Shown piece after piece: positions 52,471 to 61,963 of a stretch of 64,000 bases of DNA. How positions within the stretch are numbered: the first letter of the stretch is position 1; every line of letters begins with the position of its first letter. The stretch comes from Actinoplanes sp. SE50/110. Lineage in GTDB: Bacteria > Actinomycetota > Actinomycetes > Mycobacteriales > Micromonosporaceae. The stretch spans positions 4,683,001 to 4,747,000 of the forward strand of contig NZ_LT827010.1 in NCBI RefSeq assembly GCF_900119315.1. The letters are read 5' to 3'. The notes under the pieces are model-generated. The model did not search any database. It saw nothing but the letters and a program-made list of their open reading frames with translations, and had not been told where the DNA came from. Made by a program: the position numbers and the translations under genes.

Positions 52471-53048
52471 GAGCGGGCGGTGCGCAGTAGGTAGGCGGGC
52501 ATGGTGATGGTGGTGTCGTCGACCTGGGCGGTGACGGTGACGTCTTTGATTCTGGTGTCGGTCCAGGTGGGTTCGGGGAGGTTTTCCTGGAGGTATTCGC
52601 GGGTGATGGTCCATCCCTGTCCGGCGGTGGCGGAGATGGCGAGGATGTAGAGCAGGGTGCCGGGTTCGGCGAGTTCGGGGAGTTGGGCGAGGTACTGGTC
52701 GACGGGTCCGCCGTTGCGGTGCAGGTTGTGCAGCAGGCCGGAGTCGAAGATGGTGTCGAACGGTTTGTTGGGCAGGTCGAGTTTGGTGGCGTCCTGCACG
52801 TGGAAGGTGGCGGTGAGTCCGGCGGCTTTCTGGCGGGCGCGTTCGATGGCGGTGGGCGAGATGTCGATGCCGGTGACGTGGTATCCGCGGCGGGCGAGGG
52901 TGCAGGCGAGGTCGCCGGTGCCGCAGCCGAGGTCGAGGACTTTGGGTCCGCGGACGCCGTGTTCGAGCAGTGCGGTGAGGGCGGGTTGTGGTTTCCCGAT
53001 CTCCCAGGGTGTGTTGCCGCTGCGGTAGCGTTCGTCGTAGTCGCTCAT
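52464..53048 (-). CDS. Class I SAM-dependent methyltransferase
   Basis: 194 residues. SAM motif VLDLGCGTGDLACTLA, GIDISPTAIERA and FDTIFDSGLLHNL, similar to TehB/thiopurine-type small-molecule methyltransferases; TPWEIGKPQPAL at the start is common in this group. Substrate unknown. Confidence 0.88.
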   Translation of the reverse strand: MSDYDERYRSGNTPWEIGKPQPALTALLEHGVRGPKVLDLGCGTGDLACTLARRGYHVTGIDISPTAIERARQKAAGLTATFHVQDATKLDLPNKPFDTIFDSGLLHNLHRNGGPVDQYLAQLPELAEPGTLLYILAISATAGQGWTITREYLQENLPEPTWTDTRIKDVTVTAQVDDTTITMPAYLLRTARSY

Positions 53049-53325
53049 GGATTCTCCTGTGGTTGAGGCTTTGTTGGTCTGATTCCGGGTTTGGACTCGG
53101 GAACTTTAAACCGGGATTGCTTTTGTACGGTCCTGTCGCGATCGGCTGGCCGGGGGCCCGGGCGGTGATCTGGTCGTCGCGTACGCCGAGGATACGGTGC
53201 GCCGTTTCCGGCTCGGTGGTGCTCCTGATGGTGGGTCCGCTGGTGGGTGCCGACGCGGATGGTGTCGTCCTGGGCGGGGTCGCTGAGGGTGGTCCGGCGG
53301 TGGACGGCTGCGGGCGAAGATCGGA

Positions 53326-53949
53326 ATGCGAGCGCTTGATATCTTCCCCATCATCATGATCAATTCGCAGACCGCTGCCACCGCGGCTCTCATCGCGCTC
53401 GCCGCCTACCTGATCATCATCACCGCGCTGCACGTCCTGCCGACCGGATACCGGCTGGCCGACCACGCCGTCAGCGACTACGGCGTGGGCCGGTACGCCC
53501 GCCTGTTCCACACCGGCCTGATCGTCAACTCGCTGGGCGTCCTCGCGCTCGCGGCCGCCCTGGCCCTCGCACCGAACCTGGACCCGCCCACGACTCCCCT
53601 GGTCTACCTGGTGCTGCTGCCGGTAGCCAGGATCGGCATCGCCGTCTTCCCGACCGACCTCGAAGGCCGCGGGCTCACACCGACCGGCATCGCCCACTAC
53701 CTGTCGGCCATCGCCGCGTTCACCCTCACCTACCTCGCCATCGACGGCCTCACCCCCACGCTGCGCGCCGCCACCTCACACCCCGACGTGCCACATTGGC
53801 TCGCCATCGCGACGCCCGTACTGCTCGCCGCCGTCGCCGTCACCATGTTCCGGCCACTACGCCGGCTCTTCGGGGTCACCGAGCGGCTGTTCCTTCTGGT
53901 CACGAACGCCTGGTACGTCGCCGCTGCCCTCATCGTCCTGGCCCGCTGA
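53326..53949 (+). CDS. DUF998-type membrane protein
   Basis: 207 residues (ATG at 53,356 would give 197). Six hydrophobic helices; between helices 1 and 2 the DHAVSDYGVGRYARLFHTGL loop and later IAVFPTDLEGRGLTPTGIAH match the DUF998 family pattern. Function unknown. The 277 bases upstream contain no gene. Confidence 0.75.
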   Translation: MRALDIFPIIMINSQTAATAALIALAAYLIIITALHVLPTGYRLADHAVSDYGVGRYARLFHTGLIVNSLGVLALAAALALAPNLDPPTTPLVYLVLLPVARIGIAVFPTDLEGRGLTPTGIAHYLSAIAAFTLTYLAIDGLTPTLRAATSHPDVPHWLAIATPVLLAAVAVTMFRPLRRLFGVTERLFLLVTNAWYVAAALIVLAR

Positions 53950-54146
53950 GCGCCCGCTCCTCGGTATCACCCTCGTGAGACCGCCGGATGATCTACCGGC
54001 GGGGCAGCTCAGCGAGTGGACTCGCAACGTTCAATGTCGCTACTCACAGTGCCCATCCCGCCGGGCCTCAGCCCGGCATGTCGGGCCGGAGACACCGCTC
54101 CTGGCACAGTCCCGGTCGCTGTGGTGGTGGCTGCCATGATGCTGCG

Positions 54147-54512
54147 GTGGGTGAGGTGCGGGTGCCGTTTCACTGCGGGACGGCGACGGTGTCGGAGGCT
54201 GTCCGGGATGGGCGGCTGCTGTGGGACGTCCATCACCGGTGTCCGGACGGGGATCAGGTCTCGTGCGGCCGGGACGGGTTGCCTGACGAGCTGCGGCAGG
54301 CGGTGCTGGCGCAGGGTGGACGGTTCCGGGTCGGGTTTCCGGAGGCGGATCGGCTGGCGGTGCTGCGGGTGTTGCGGCGGCGCGGGGTGGCGATCGGGTC
54401 GTTGGACGGCGTACGGCAGAGGGGGGTGACCGGGACCGAGGCGGAGATGGAGCTGTTGCGGCAACAGCTCGCCGCGGTGGGTGTGGTGGTGGTCGTCGAG
54501 CGGTGTGGGTGA
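54147..54512 (+). CDS. Unknown small protein
   Basis: 121 residues from GTG. VRVPFHCGTATVSEAVRDGR, LLWDVHHRCPDGDQ, FPEADRLAVLRVLRRRGVAI; two Cys and several His suggest metal possible. No family. Upstream reading frame exists but looks like noise. Confidence 0.5.
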   Translation: MGEVRVPFHCGTATVSEAVRDGRLLWDVHHRCPDGDQVSCGRDGLPDELRQAVLAQGGRFRVGFPEADRLAVLRVLRRRGVAIGSLDGVRQRGVTGTEAEMELLRQQLAAVGVVVVVERCG

Positions 54513-54632
54513 CGGCGGGTCCGGTCCGGTCGCTGTGGCTGAGCGGGTAAGCCGACCGGGCCGGCGGGAGCGGGGTCGATACTCCATTGAATCGACGGCG
54601 GTGGAACTGTCGGTAACGACAGGTATCGCGAA

Positions 54633-55232
54633 ATGCGCTCACCCGTCCTTTGTGGATGCTATGAATGTGCGGTGCGGAAACGGGTCACGGACGCCTGCGC
54701 GCGAGCGCTGGCCTGTTGCGGTTTCACCCGGCGGCGGCACGGGATCCTGTTGCAGGCCGATTCCGGCTGGCTGGACCTGGGCCTGACCGATCATCAGACG
54801 TCGGTGGTGGCGGAGCCGGTGGTCGGGGTGCGGCATGCGGTGGTGGAGCGGATCCTGGTGGCGACGGCCGGCTGGGATGAGCCGGTGGCGTGTGTGACGT
54901 TGCCGCTGGGGCGGGGCTGGCGGTTCCCGGCGGGGGCGGATCTGAGCGAGATCGCCGCGGAGCTGGCGGAGGAGGTGGTGGTGCGCGGGCAGCCGTTCAT
55001 CGACCGCTGGTCGGATCCGGTGGCGTTGCGCCGTGACATCGGCACGGTGGTGGCGCAGCAGACGCGGCATCTGGTGGTGCCGGCGGTGGCGCTGGCCGGC
55101 GGGCAGCGCGAGCGTGCGGTGGGTCTGGTCCGGGCCGAGGTGCGACAGTTGAGCGGGCGCGACGACGGGTACGCGGTCGCCTACCGCGAGTTCGCCCGCC
55201 GGTTCACCCGGCTCGCCGAGGGGGGTGCCTGA
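54633..55232 (+). CDS. Unknown protein, first gene of a five-gene operon
   Basis: 199 residues; GTG at 54,672 may be the true start because homology-like sequence begins with RKRVTDACARALACCGFTRR. Then VGVRHAVVERILVATAGWDE, LPLGRGWRFPAGADLSEIA and VVAQQTRHLVVPAVALAGGQ. No domain recognised. The stop overlaps the HD gene start (TGATG). Confidence 0.6.
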   Translation: MRSPVLCGCYECAVRKRVTDACARALACCGFTRRRHGILLQADSGWLDLGLTDHQTSVVAEPVVGVRHAVVERILVATAGWDEPVACVTLPLGRGWRFPAGADLSEIAAELAEEVVVRGQPFIDRWSDPVALRRDIGTVVAQQTRHLVVPAVALAGGQRERAVGLVRAEVRQLSGRDDGYAVAYREFARRFTRLAEGGA

Positions 55233-55828
55233 TGGCTGCGGCCACGTTGAGCGGGGCGTTGCGGGATCCGTGCGTACCGCGGCTGCGGTTGTTGCCGCCG
55301 GAGGTGGCTGATCTTCTGGTGTCGATGCAGGCACCACCGCGGCTGGGCGCGCATCTGCGGGCGGTGCACGATGTGGCGTGGGAGTTGACCGGCTGGCTCG
55401 CCGCGGCGTATCCGGGGCTGGTCTTCGATCGGGCGGCGGTGCTGTTCGGGGCGGCCACGCACGACATCGGCAAGGTGTGGCATCCGCGGGAGTTGTCGGG
55501 TCCGGGGTCGCGGCATGAGTCGGCCGGGCAGCGGCTGCTCCTGGCGGCGGGGGTGGCGCCGCGGCTGGCCCGGTTCGCGGCCAGTCACGGGGTGTGGGAT
55601 GCGCCGGGGCTGGGCGTGGAGGATCTGCTGGTCGCCGTCGCCGACAAGGTGTGGAAGGCGAAGCGGGTGCCGGATCTGGAGCAGCTGGTGGTGGAGCGGC
55701 TGGTGGCGGTGTCCGGGCGTGAGCCGTGGTCGGTGTTTCTGACCTTGGATGATCAGCTGGATGTGCTGGCGGCGGGGGCGGACGCCCGGTTGGCGTATCA
55801 AAATGGGTTTCCCGTCGCCGTAGGGTGA
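55232..55828 (+). CDS. HD-domain phosphohydrolase
   Basis: 198 residues. Metal ligands in order: HLRAVHDVAWEL, GAATHDIGKVWHPREL (HD), GSRHESAGQRLL, FAASHGVW and VAVADKVWKAKRV, typical of HD hydrolases acting on nucleotides or phosphodiesters. Coupled to the preceding unknown gene; metallophosphoesterase follows after four bases. Confidence 0.82.
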   Translation: MAAATLSGALRDPCVPRLRLLPPEVADLLVSMQAPPRLGAHLRAVHDVAWELTGWLAAAYPGLVFDRAAVLFGAATHDIGKVWHPRELSGPGSRHESAGQRLLLAAGVAPRLARFAASHGVWDAPGLGVEDLLVAVADKVWKAKRVPDLEQLVVERLVAVSGREPWSVFLTLDDQLDVLAAGADARLAYQNGFPVAVG

Positions 55829-55832
55829 TCGC

Positions 55833-56573
55833 ATGCGGCTTGCGGTGATCTCCGATGTGCACGGCAATCTGCCGGCGTTGGACGCGGTGCTCGCGGCGAT
55901 CGCCGCGGACGGCGTCGATCTGACCGTCAACCTGGGTGATCTGCTGTCGGGCTATGTGCAGCCGGCCGAGACCGCGGACCGGTTGATCGCCGCGGATCTG
56001 GTGACGGTGGCCGGCAACCACGAGCGGCAGGTGCTGACTCTGCCCGAGGATCGCCAGGGCATGGCGGACCGGATCACCACCGGGTTGCTGACCGGTGCGC
56101 ATCGGGCGTGGCTGGCGGCGCTGCCGGCGGTGGTGTCGCCCGCACCGGGGGTGCTGGCGTTTCACGGCACGCCCACCGACGACCTGCAGTATCTGCTGCA
56201 CACGGTCACCGCGGACGGGGTTCGGGACGCGACCGGGGACGAGGTGCGTGAGCGGCTCGGTGCGGCGGCCGCCGGGCCGGCGCTGCTGCTGTGCGGGCAC
56301 ACCCATCTGGCCGGATCGCTGCGGCTGCCGGGCGGGCCGCTGATCGTGAACCCCGGCAGTGTCGGCTGGCCGGCGTACACCGATGACCGGCCGTTCGAGC
56401 ACCAGATGGCGGCCGGCAGCCCGCATGCCCGGTATGCGGTGGTCGACGATGCGTCGGGCCGGTGGGAGGCGCAGTTGCGGGCGGTGGAGTATCCGTGGGA
56501 GGTCGCCGCCGGGTTCGCCGAGGGTTTCGGGCGCCCGGATGTGGCGCGGGCGTTGCGGACGGGGAGGAACTGA
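55833..56573 (+). CDS. Metallophosphoesterase
   Basis: 246 residues. Calcineurin-like motifs: ISDVHGNLPALDAVL, VNLGDLLSG, VTVAGNHERQ, LAFHGTPTDD and CGHTHLAGS, as in YfcE/diadenosine-type phosphoesterases. Sits between HD hydrolase and oxidoreductase. Confidence 0.9.
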   Translation: MRLAVISDVHGNLPALDAVLAAIAADGVDLTVNLGDLLSGYVQPAETADRLIAADLVTVAGNHERQVLTLPEDRQGMADRITTGLLTGAHRAWLAALPAVVSPAPGVLAFHGTPTDDLQYLLHTVTADGVRDATGDEVRERLGAAAAGPALLLCGHTHLAGSLRLPGGPLIVNPGSVGWPAYTDDRPFEHQMAAGSPHARYAVVDDASGRWEAQLRAVEYPWEVAAGFAEGFGRPDVARALRTGRN

Positions 56574-56578
56574 CACTG

Positions 56579-57487
56579 ATGCGGCGGGTGCGTTATCACC
56601 GGCACGGCGGTCCCGAGGTGCTGGTGGTGGAGGACGGTCCGGAGCCGGTTGCGGGCGAGGGTGAGCTGCTCATCCGGGCGGCGGCGATCGGGGTGACCCG
56701 GCCCGGGGTGGCGCGGGTGCGCGGCGGGGACGGTCCGCTGCCGGCGATGCCGGGTGGGGAGGTCGCCGGTGAGGTGATCGGTATCGGTCCGGGCGTGTCG
56801 GGTTGGGCGGTCGGGGACCGGGTGGCGGCGTTGCCGTTCGGTGGTTCGTATGCCGAGGTGGTGGCGGTGCCGGCGGCGTTTGCGGAGCGGATTCCCGGTT
56901 CGTTCGTCGACGCGGTGGCGTTGGTGCGCTCCGGGCATGTGGCGCTCGGGGTGCTGACCGTCGCGGCGCTGCGCGGGGGTGAGTCGGTGCTGGTCACGGC
57001 GGCGGCCAGCGGGGTCGGTCATCTGCTGGTGCAGGCCGCTCGGCGGCGCGGGGCGGGGCGGGTGGTCGCGGCGGCGGGGCCCGGAAAAGCCGATTTCCTG
57101 TACGGGCTCGGGGCGGATGCCGTGGTCACGTACGACCGGTTGCCGTTGCCGGACCCGGTGGATGTGGTGCTCGACGGGGCCGGTGGTGACCTGCTGGGCG
57201 CGGCGCTCGGGTCGGTGCGGGCCGGCGGCAGGCTGATCTTCTTCGCCAGTGGTGGTGGCACGGTGCCCGCTTTCGATCTGCTGGCGGGGGCCAAGACGAT
57301 GACCGGGTTCACGATGGCCAACTTCGCCCGCGGCAATCCTGAGGTGTATGCCGGGCACGGTCGTGAGCTGTGGGATCTCGGGCTGACGGTGTGTGTGCAC
57401 GCGGCGTTGCCGCTGGCGCAGGCGGCGCGGGCGCACGAGATCGTCGAGGCGCGGGCGAACTGCGGGAAGGTGGTGCTGCTGCCGTGA
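56579..57487 (+). CDS. Quinone-oxidoreductase-like dehydrogenase
   Basis: 302 residues. MDR fold without zinc cysteines: RYHRHGGPEVLVVEDGPEPV, MPGGEVAGEVIGIGPGVSGW, VLVTAAASGVGHLLVQAAR; C-terminal VEARANCGKVVLLP. NADPH-dependent reduction of a quinone or enone is the family role. Five bases after the phosphoesterase. Confidence 0.9.
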   Translation: MRRVRYHRHGGPEVLVVEDGPEPVAGEGELLIRAAAIGVTRPGVARVRGGDGPLPAMPGGEVAGEVIGIGPGVSGWAVGDRVAALPFGGSYAEVVAVPAAFAERIPGSFVDAVALVRSGHVALGVLTVAALRGGESVLVTAAASGVGHLLVQAARRRGAGRVVAAAGPGKADFLYGLGADAVVTYDRLPLPDPVDVVLDGAGGDLLGAALGSVRAGGRLIFFASGGGTVPAFDLLAGAKTMTGFTMANFARGNPEVYAGHGRELWDLGLTVCVHAALPLAQAARAHEIVEARANCGKVVLLP

Positions 57488-58188
57488 CGATCCGCTGGGT
57501 GACCGGTTTCCTGGACTCCCCCGCCGGGCTGGCCGCGGCCGGTGAGCGGTTCTGGCTCGCCGTGACCGGTTCGGTGATGTCGCCGCGGCGCGGCGGTGGC
57601 ACGTTCGCGACGTTGCTGCCGCCGGCCGGTGACCCGTGGCTGCGGGTGCAGGTCGTCGGGGACGGCCCGGCCCGTACGCATCTGGACCTGCACGTCGACG
57701 ACTTCGCCGGCTTCGAGGTGCCCGGGGCGCGGGTCGTCGACCGGCAGGACGACGTGATGGTGCTGCGGTCCCCGGCCGGGATCGTGTTCTGTGTGGTCCC
57801 GTGGTCCGGGGAGAAGATCGTCGCGCTGGACCGGTCCGCGGTCGTCGACCAGGTGTGTCTCGACATTCCCGATCAGCTGTACGAGGTGGAGGCCGCGTTC
57901 TGGACGGCCCTGACCGGCTGGGCGCGGACCCCGTCCGGGGCGCCGGAGTTCGAGCATCTGACCCCGCCGCCGACGCTCCCGATGAAGCTGCTGCTGCAGC
58001 GGGTGGGCGCGGGGCCGGCCGGAATGCACCTGGACTGGGCGTGCACGGATGTGCCGGGCGAGGTGGCGCGGCACGAGTCGCTGGGTGCCACGGTGGTGCG
58101 CCGGGTGCCCGGGGACTGGACGACGCTGCGGGACCCGGCCGGCCGGGAGTACTGCTTGACCGCCCGCCCGCCCCGCCGTCCGGGCTGA
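57484..58188 (+). CDS. Two-module VOC/glyoxalase-like protein
   Basis: 234 residues, GTG overlapping the preceding TGA. Two halves, each with a VOC beta-alpha-beta pattern: ...THLDLHVDDF...VMVLRSPAGIVFCVVP and ...MHLDWACTDVPG...WTTLRDPAGREYCLTA. The His/Glu metal positions are partly replaced, so enzymatic or binding-only role is open. Last gene of the operon. Confidence 0.8.
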   Translation: MTIRWVTGFLDSPAGLAAAGERFWLAVTGSVMSPRRGGGTFATLLPPAGDPWLRVQVVGDGPARTHLDLHVDDFAGFEVPGARVVDRQDDVMVLRSPAGIVFCVVPWSGEKIVALDRSAVVDQVCLDIPDQLYEVEAAFWTALTGWARTPSGAPEFEHLTPPPTLPMKLLLQRVGAGPAGMHLDWACTDVPGEVARHESLGATVVRRVPGDWTTLRDPAGREYCLTARPPRRPG

Positions 58189-58224
58189 AGGCGCCGGCCG
58201 ACGGTCCTGACCAGGGTCGGCGCG

Positions 58225-58360
58225 GCGTCCCGGCCGGCGAGGTAGTCACGCAGGAACCGGCTGGAGCAGGTGTGCGGCCATCTCGTGCACCCGCCAGCCC
58301 GCGCACACGGTCGGCGCCCGCCACTGCTGCTCGGCGAGGCTGGCGGGCAGGTCGGCGACC
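58225..58360 (-). pseudogene. DinB/maleylpyruvate-isomerase-family N-terminal remnant
   Basis: On the minus strand the frame reads RVADLPASLAEQQWRAPTVC and AGWRVHEMAAHLLQPVPA to a stop, matching the N-terminal helix pair and CAGW...H mycothiol/metal motif of the family seen at 10,749. No C-terminal part. Confidence 0.5.
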
Positions 58361-58363
58361 CTG

Positions 58364-58900
58364 TCAGCGCTCGCCGAACCAGAGGTCCGCGACGGCGGTT
58401 ACCTGCTGCTCAACCGTCAGACCCGCGACCTCGATCCGAGCGTCGGCTTGCGGAGGCGCCTCTCGATCTCTGCGGTGGAGCAGCTCAAACTCCGCATCCG
58501 TCAACCAGACCTTCCGAGTCATCGCCCTGCGCCGCGCTTCATCCGGACTTGCCCGAAGATGAACTATCAGGCAGGTCGGAAGCAGCCGCCGGTAAATCAC
58601 CGACGTAGCCGGCGTAAGCACGTCAACGATCACGACGTCGAACCCCTCAGCCAGAAACCGCTGAGCAAGACCGCAGGCGTTCTCGGCCGCAAGAGCGGCT
58701 TGAGTGGCTCCCTGGGTGCCCCGCCAGGGCGCCTCAGCCCCGGCCACCACCAGCTGCCGCACATCATCGACATCAACGAAAGCGGCCTGAGCTCGGCCTT
58801 CCGCCAGAAGCCGACCCGTAGTCGTCTTGCCGACCGCCGGTCCTCCAGTCAACACCAACGGCCGTAGGACGGTATTGCCGGCGTCGATTCTCGGCTGCAC
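58364..58900 (-). CDS. P-loop kinase-like AAA protein
   Basis: 178 residues. Walker A GGPAVGKTTTGRLL, VDVDDVRQLVV, VVIVDVLTPAT (Walker B-like) and LRASPDEARRRAMTR lid. Resembles small-molecule kinases such as shikimate/chloramphenicol-phosphotransferase types. GC is somewhat lower and codons less biased than the neighbours, suggesting transfer (inference). Confidence 0.82.
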   Translation of the reverse strand: MQPRIDAGNTVLRPLVLTGGPAVGKTTTGRLLAEGRAQAAFVDVDDVRQLVVAGAEAPWRGTQGATQAALAAENACGLAQRFLAEGFDVVIVDVLTPATSVIYRRLLPTCLIVHLRASPDEARRRAMTRKVWLTDAEFELLHRRDREAPPQADARIEVAGLTVEQQVTAVADLWFGER

Positions 58901-59175
58901 GCCACGACTGTATCGAAGTACCCCGTCCTACCTCGGACAGCGTCGTCGGCGTCCGAGCTCGGATGCCGGGCCAGGTCGAGCCGGTCCGCGGGCGCCGGCA
59001 CGGCGACCACGATGTCATATCGGCACCGGCCGCCGCCGCCACCTCCAAGGCATGGCGCGGCCGCGCCGGCCGGTCGTGAGTTCCGCGAGCCTGGGATCGA
59101 CAGGCCGTGGTTAACGCCGGCCGGCCGCCGCATCCTGGTCACAGCACCCGCGCACCGACCACGGAGGAGCAGCCC

Positions 59176-60120
59176 ATGCCGCGCACCCAGCCCGACCTCA
59201 CCCTTCCCGACCTGTCCGACCGGCGGGCCGTGGTCACCGGCGGCAGCGACGGCATCGGCCTGCGCGTGGCCACCCGGCTCGCCGCCGCCGGCGCCGAGGT
59301 CGTCCTCCCGGTCCGCAACCGGGACAAGGGCGAGGCCGCGATCGCGGCGATCCGCCGGCAGCAGCCCGCCGCACGGGTCTCTCTGCGCGAGCTCGACCTG
59401 TCGTCGCTGGCCTCGGTGGCGGCGCTGGGCGCCACGCTGCGGACCGAGGACCGGCCGATCCACCTGCTGATCAACAATGCGGGGGTGATGACCCCGCCGA
59501 GCCGGCAGAGCACCATCGACGGCTTCGAGCTGCAGTTCGCCACCAACCACCTGGGCCACTTCGCCCTGGTCGCGCACCTGTTGCCGCTCCTGCGGGCGGG
59601 CGCGGCGCGGGTGGTCAACCAGATCAGCGTCGCGGCCGACTCCCACGCCATCGACTGGGACGATCTGAACGGGGAACGCTCGTACGACGGCATGCGGGCG
59701 TACAGCCAATCGAAGATCGCTCTCGGGTTGTTCGGGCTGGAGCTGAGCCGCCGCAGCCGGCGGCTGGGCTGGGGCATCACCTGCACCCTGGCACACCCCG
59801 GGGTCGCACCGACCAGTCTGCTGGCCGCCCGCCCGGAGGTCGGCCGCGACCGGCAGACCATCGGCCGGCGACTGATCGGCGCCCTGTCGGCGCGCGGCAT
59901 CCTGCTCGGCACCGCCGACTCGGCGAGCCTGCCCGCGCTGCTCGCCGCGACCGGGCGCGACGGCGCCTTCTACGGCCCGGGCGGGCCCGGGCGCCTGGGT
60001 GGGGCGCCGGCCGAGCAGAAGCTGTACTCGCGGCTGCGCGGGGAGGCCGACGCCGAGCGGATCTGGCGCGTCTCCGAGGAGATGACGCGGGTGTCGTTCG
60101 CCGCCGGGTTGCACCGGTGA
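59176..60120 (+). CDS. Short-chain dehydrogenase, retinol-dehydrogenase-like
   Basis: 314 residues, ATG after [50 protein letters not shown], and YSQSK as YxxxK with S in QISVAAD. C-terminal tail with [11 protein letters not shown] is typical of actinobacterial homologues. An MmyB regulator follows 92 bases later, a common pairing. Confidence 0.9.
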   Translation: MPRTQPDLTLPDLSDRRAVVTGGSDGIGLRVATRLAAAGAEVVLPVRNRDKGEAAIAAIRRQQPAARVSLRELDLSSLASVAALGATLRTEDRPIHLLINNAGVMTPPSRQSTIDGFELQFATNHLGHFALVAHLLPLLRAGAARVVNQISVAADSHAIDWDDLNGERSYDGMRAYSQSKIALGLFGLELSRRSRRLGWGITCTLAHPGVAPTSLLAARPEVGRDRQTIGRRLIGALSARGILLGTADSASLPALLAATGRDGAFYGPGGPGRLGGAPAEQKLYSRLRGEADAERIWRVSEEMTRVSFAAGLHR

Positions 60121-60212
60121 GCGACCGGTCGTCCTGATCGTGTTCGCGTCCTGGTTGACCGGTGGGCGCGTCCTGGCGAGGGAAGCGTGGTTGTGGTGAT
60201 GGAGGGGGACGC

Positions 60213-61064
60213 ATGCTGATCGACCGGGCCGGGCTCGCCGAGTTTCTGCGGCGACGCCGGGAGTCCCTGCAACCTGAGGACGTCGGCCTGCCCCGCGGGA
60301 CCCGCCGCCGCACGGCGGGGCTGCGCCGCGAAGAGGTCGCCACGCTCTGCCACCTGTCCGCCGACTATTACAGCCGCCTGGAACGCGGCCGCGGACCGCA
60401 CCCCTCGCCGCAGATGGTCGCGTCGATCGCGCAGGGCCTGCACCTGTCCCTCGACGAACGCGACCACCTGTTCCGCCTGGCCGGGCACCACCCACCGGTG
60501 CGCGGCGACGCCGGCGACCACATCAGCCCCGGCCTGCTGCGCATCTTCGACCGGCTCACCGACACCCCGGCCGAGATCATCACCGAGCTCGGCGAAACCC
60601 TGCGCCAGAACGCGCTGGGCGTCGCCCTCAACGGCGACCTCACCCGGTTCACCGGCCCGGCCCGCAGCATCGGCTGGCGCTGGTTCACCGACCCGGCCAG
60701 CCGGGCCCGGTATCACCCGGACGACCACCGGCTGCACTCCCGGGTCTTCGCCTCCGGCCTGCGGCAGGTGGCAACCCTGCGCGGCCCCGGCTCCCGCGCC
60801 GCGCAACTGCAGCAGCAGTTGCTCGACGGGTGCGCGGAATTCCGGGAGGTCTGGAACGAGCACGAGATCGGCATTCGGTACCAGCACGTCAAACGCTTCG
60901 TGCATCCCGAGGTCGGCGGGCTGGAACTGACCTGCCAGGCGCTGCTCGACCCCGAGCAGGGCCACTCGCTGCTGGTCTACACCGCCGTCCCGGGCAGTGA
61001 CAGCCACCAGAAGCTGGCCCTGCTCTCCGTCATCGGCACCCAGGACCTGACGGTCGACACCTGA
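60213..61064 (+). CDS. MmyB-type HTH regulator
   Basis: 283 residues. XRE HTH: LAEFLRRRRESLQP, LRREEVATLCHLSADYYSRL; then the MmyB-like ligand domain (ALNGDLTRFTGPARSIGWRW, VFASGLRQVATLRGPGSRAA, LTCQALLDPEQGHSLLVYTA). Typical regulator of the neighbouring SDR gene; ligand may be a fatty acid (family structure knowledge). Confidence 0.9.
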   Translation: MLIDRAGLAEFLRRRRESLQPEDVGLPRGTRRRTAGLRREEVATLCHLSADYYSRLERGRGPHPSPQMVASIAQGLHLSLDERDHLFRLAGHHPPVRGDAGDHISPGLLRIFDRLTDTPAEIITELGETLRQNALGVALNGDLTRFTGPARSIGWRWFTDPASRARYHPDDHRLHSRVFASGLRQVATLRGPGSRAAQLQQQLLDGCAEFREVWNEHEIGIRYQHVKRFVHPEVGGLELTCQALLDPEQGHSLLVYTAVPGSDSHQKLALLSVIGTQDLTVDT

Positions 61065-61189
61065 CCGACAGGTCCTGGATGCCGGCCCGCGACATTGTGC
61101 AGACCCGGAACCGCACCGGAACGTACGGGTGCTGACCCGCTCCGAGGGCAGTGCAGCACAGGCAGTCGGTTGCTCGACGCGCGCGGCGG

Positions 61190-61800
61190 CTTCCACGATC
61201 GCGTCGGCGGCGTAGGCGAGACCGGTCAGCCGGGGCCGAGCCCGTCGTGCAGGTCGCGGCGCAGCCGGCGGCGCTCCTCCTCGATGGCCTGGACCATGGC
61301 GGCGCGGGAGGCGCGCAGGTCGGCGCCGAGCCGGCGGGCGTGCAGCAGCTGGGCCAGGGCGGGGGCGAGCACGGTCAGCACCTGCACGGCGCCGGGCAGC
61401 AGGTGGGACTGACCGGTCCGCAGGCCGACGTCGAGGTGCCCGAGGCCGGCCAGCCGGTGGCGCACCACGGTCGCGCTGGTGGTGCCGCTGGCGGCCACCA
61501 CCTCGCCGGCGGCGTCGAGCAGCGCCGCGTACGGCAGGGCCAGGGATTCGCGCAGCGACCGCAGGGCCGGGACCGGGTCGTCGCCGAGGCGGCCGCCGGC
61601 GCGGGTGGCGGCCCGGATCGGGTCGTGCCGGGCGCCGAACAGCAGGATCTCGATGATCTGCCGGAACAGCCGGGCGAACGGGGCGTAGCCGAGCGCGCAG
61701 CCGGCCGCGATCAGGCCGAGCACGCCGGGGCTCAGCGTCCGCGGCCGCCGCGGCGGTCAGCGTGCCCGGTCCGGCGCCCAGGGCCAACCAGTGCAGTGCC
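61190..61800 (-). pseudogene. Degenerate sensor histidine kinase
   Basis: A frame from 61,723 gives LGLIAAGCALGYAPFARLFR, a GAF-like middle and IEEERRRLRRDLHDGLGPG, the HisKA_3 H-box, then stops; the missing continuation RLTGLAYAADAIVEAA is in another frame. Upstream, RRALHWLALGAGPGTLTAAA is in yet another frame. HATPase domain is absent. At least two frameshifts and a deletion. Confidence 0.75.
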
Positions 61801-61963
61801 CGGCGGGTGGCCGGGTCGCCGTGCTGACCGCGCTGCCGGCGTTCTTCGCCGGGGTGCCCACCGGAATCGTGCTGCTCGTCACGGCGATCGTGGATCACCA
61901 TCGGATGTGTGGCGCTGATGCCGATGCCCTCGCGGACCCCGGTCCCGGTCGCCGACTGACGGC

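Noticed and set aside
54070-54086. CCCGGCATGTCGGG resembling the 10,129 palindrome
   Set aside because: One mismatch, shorter, and no start codon at the right distance; probably chance in GC-rich DNA.
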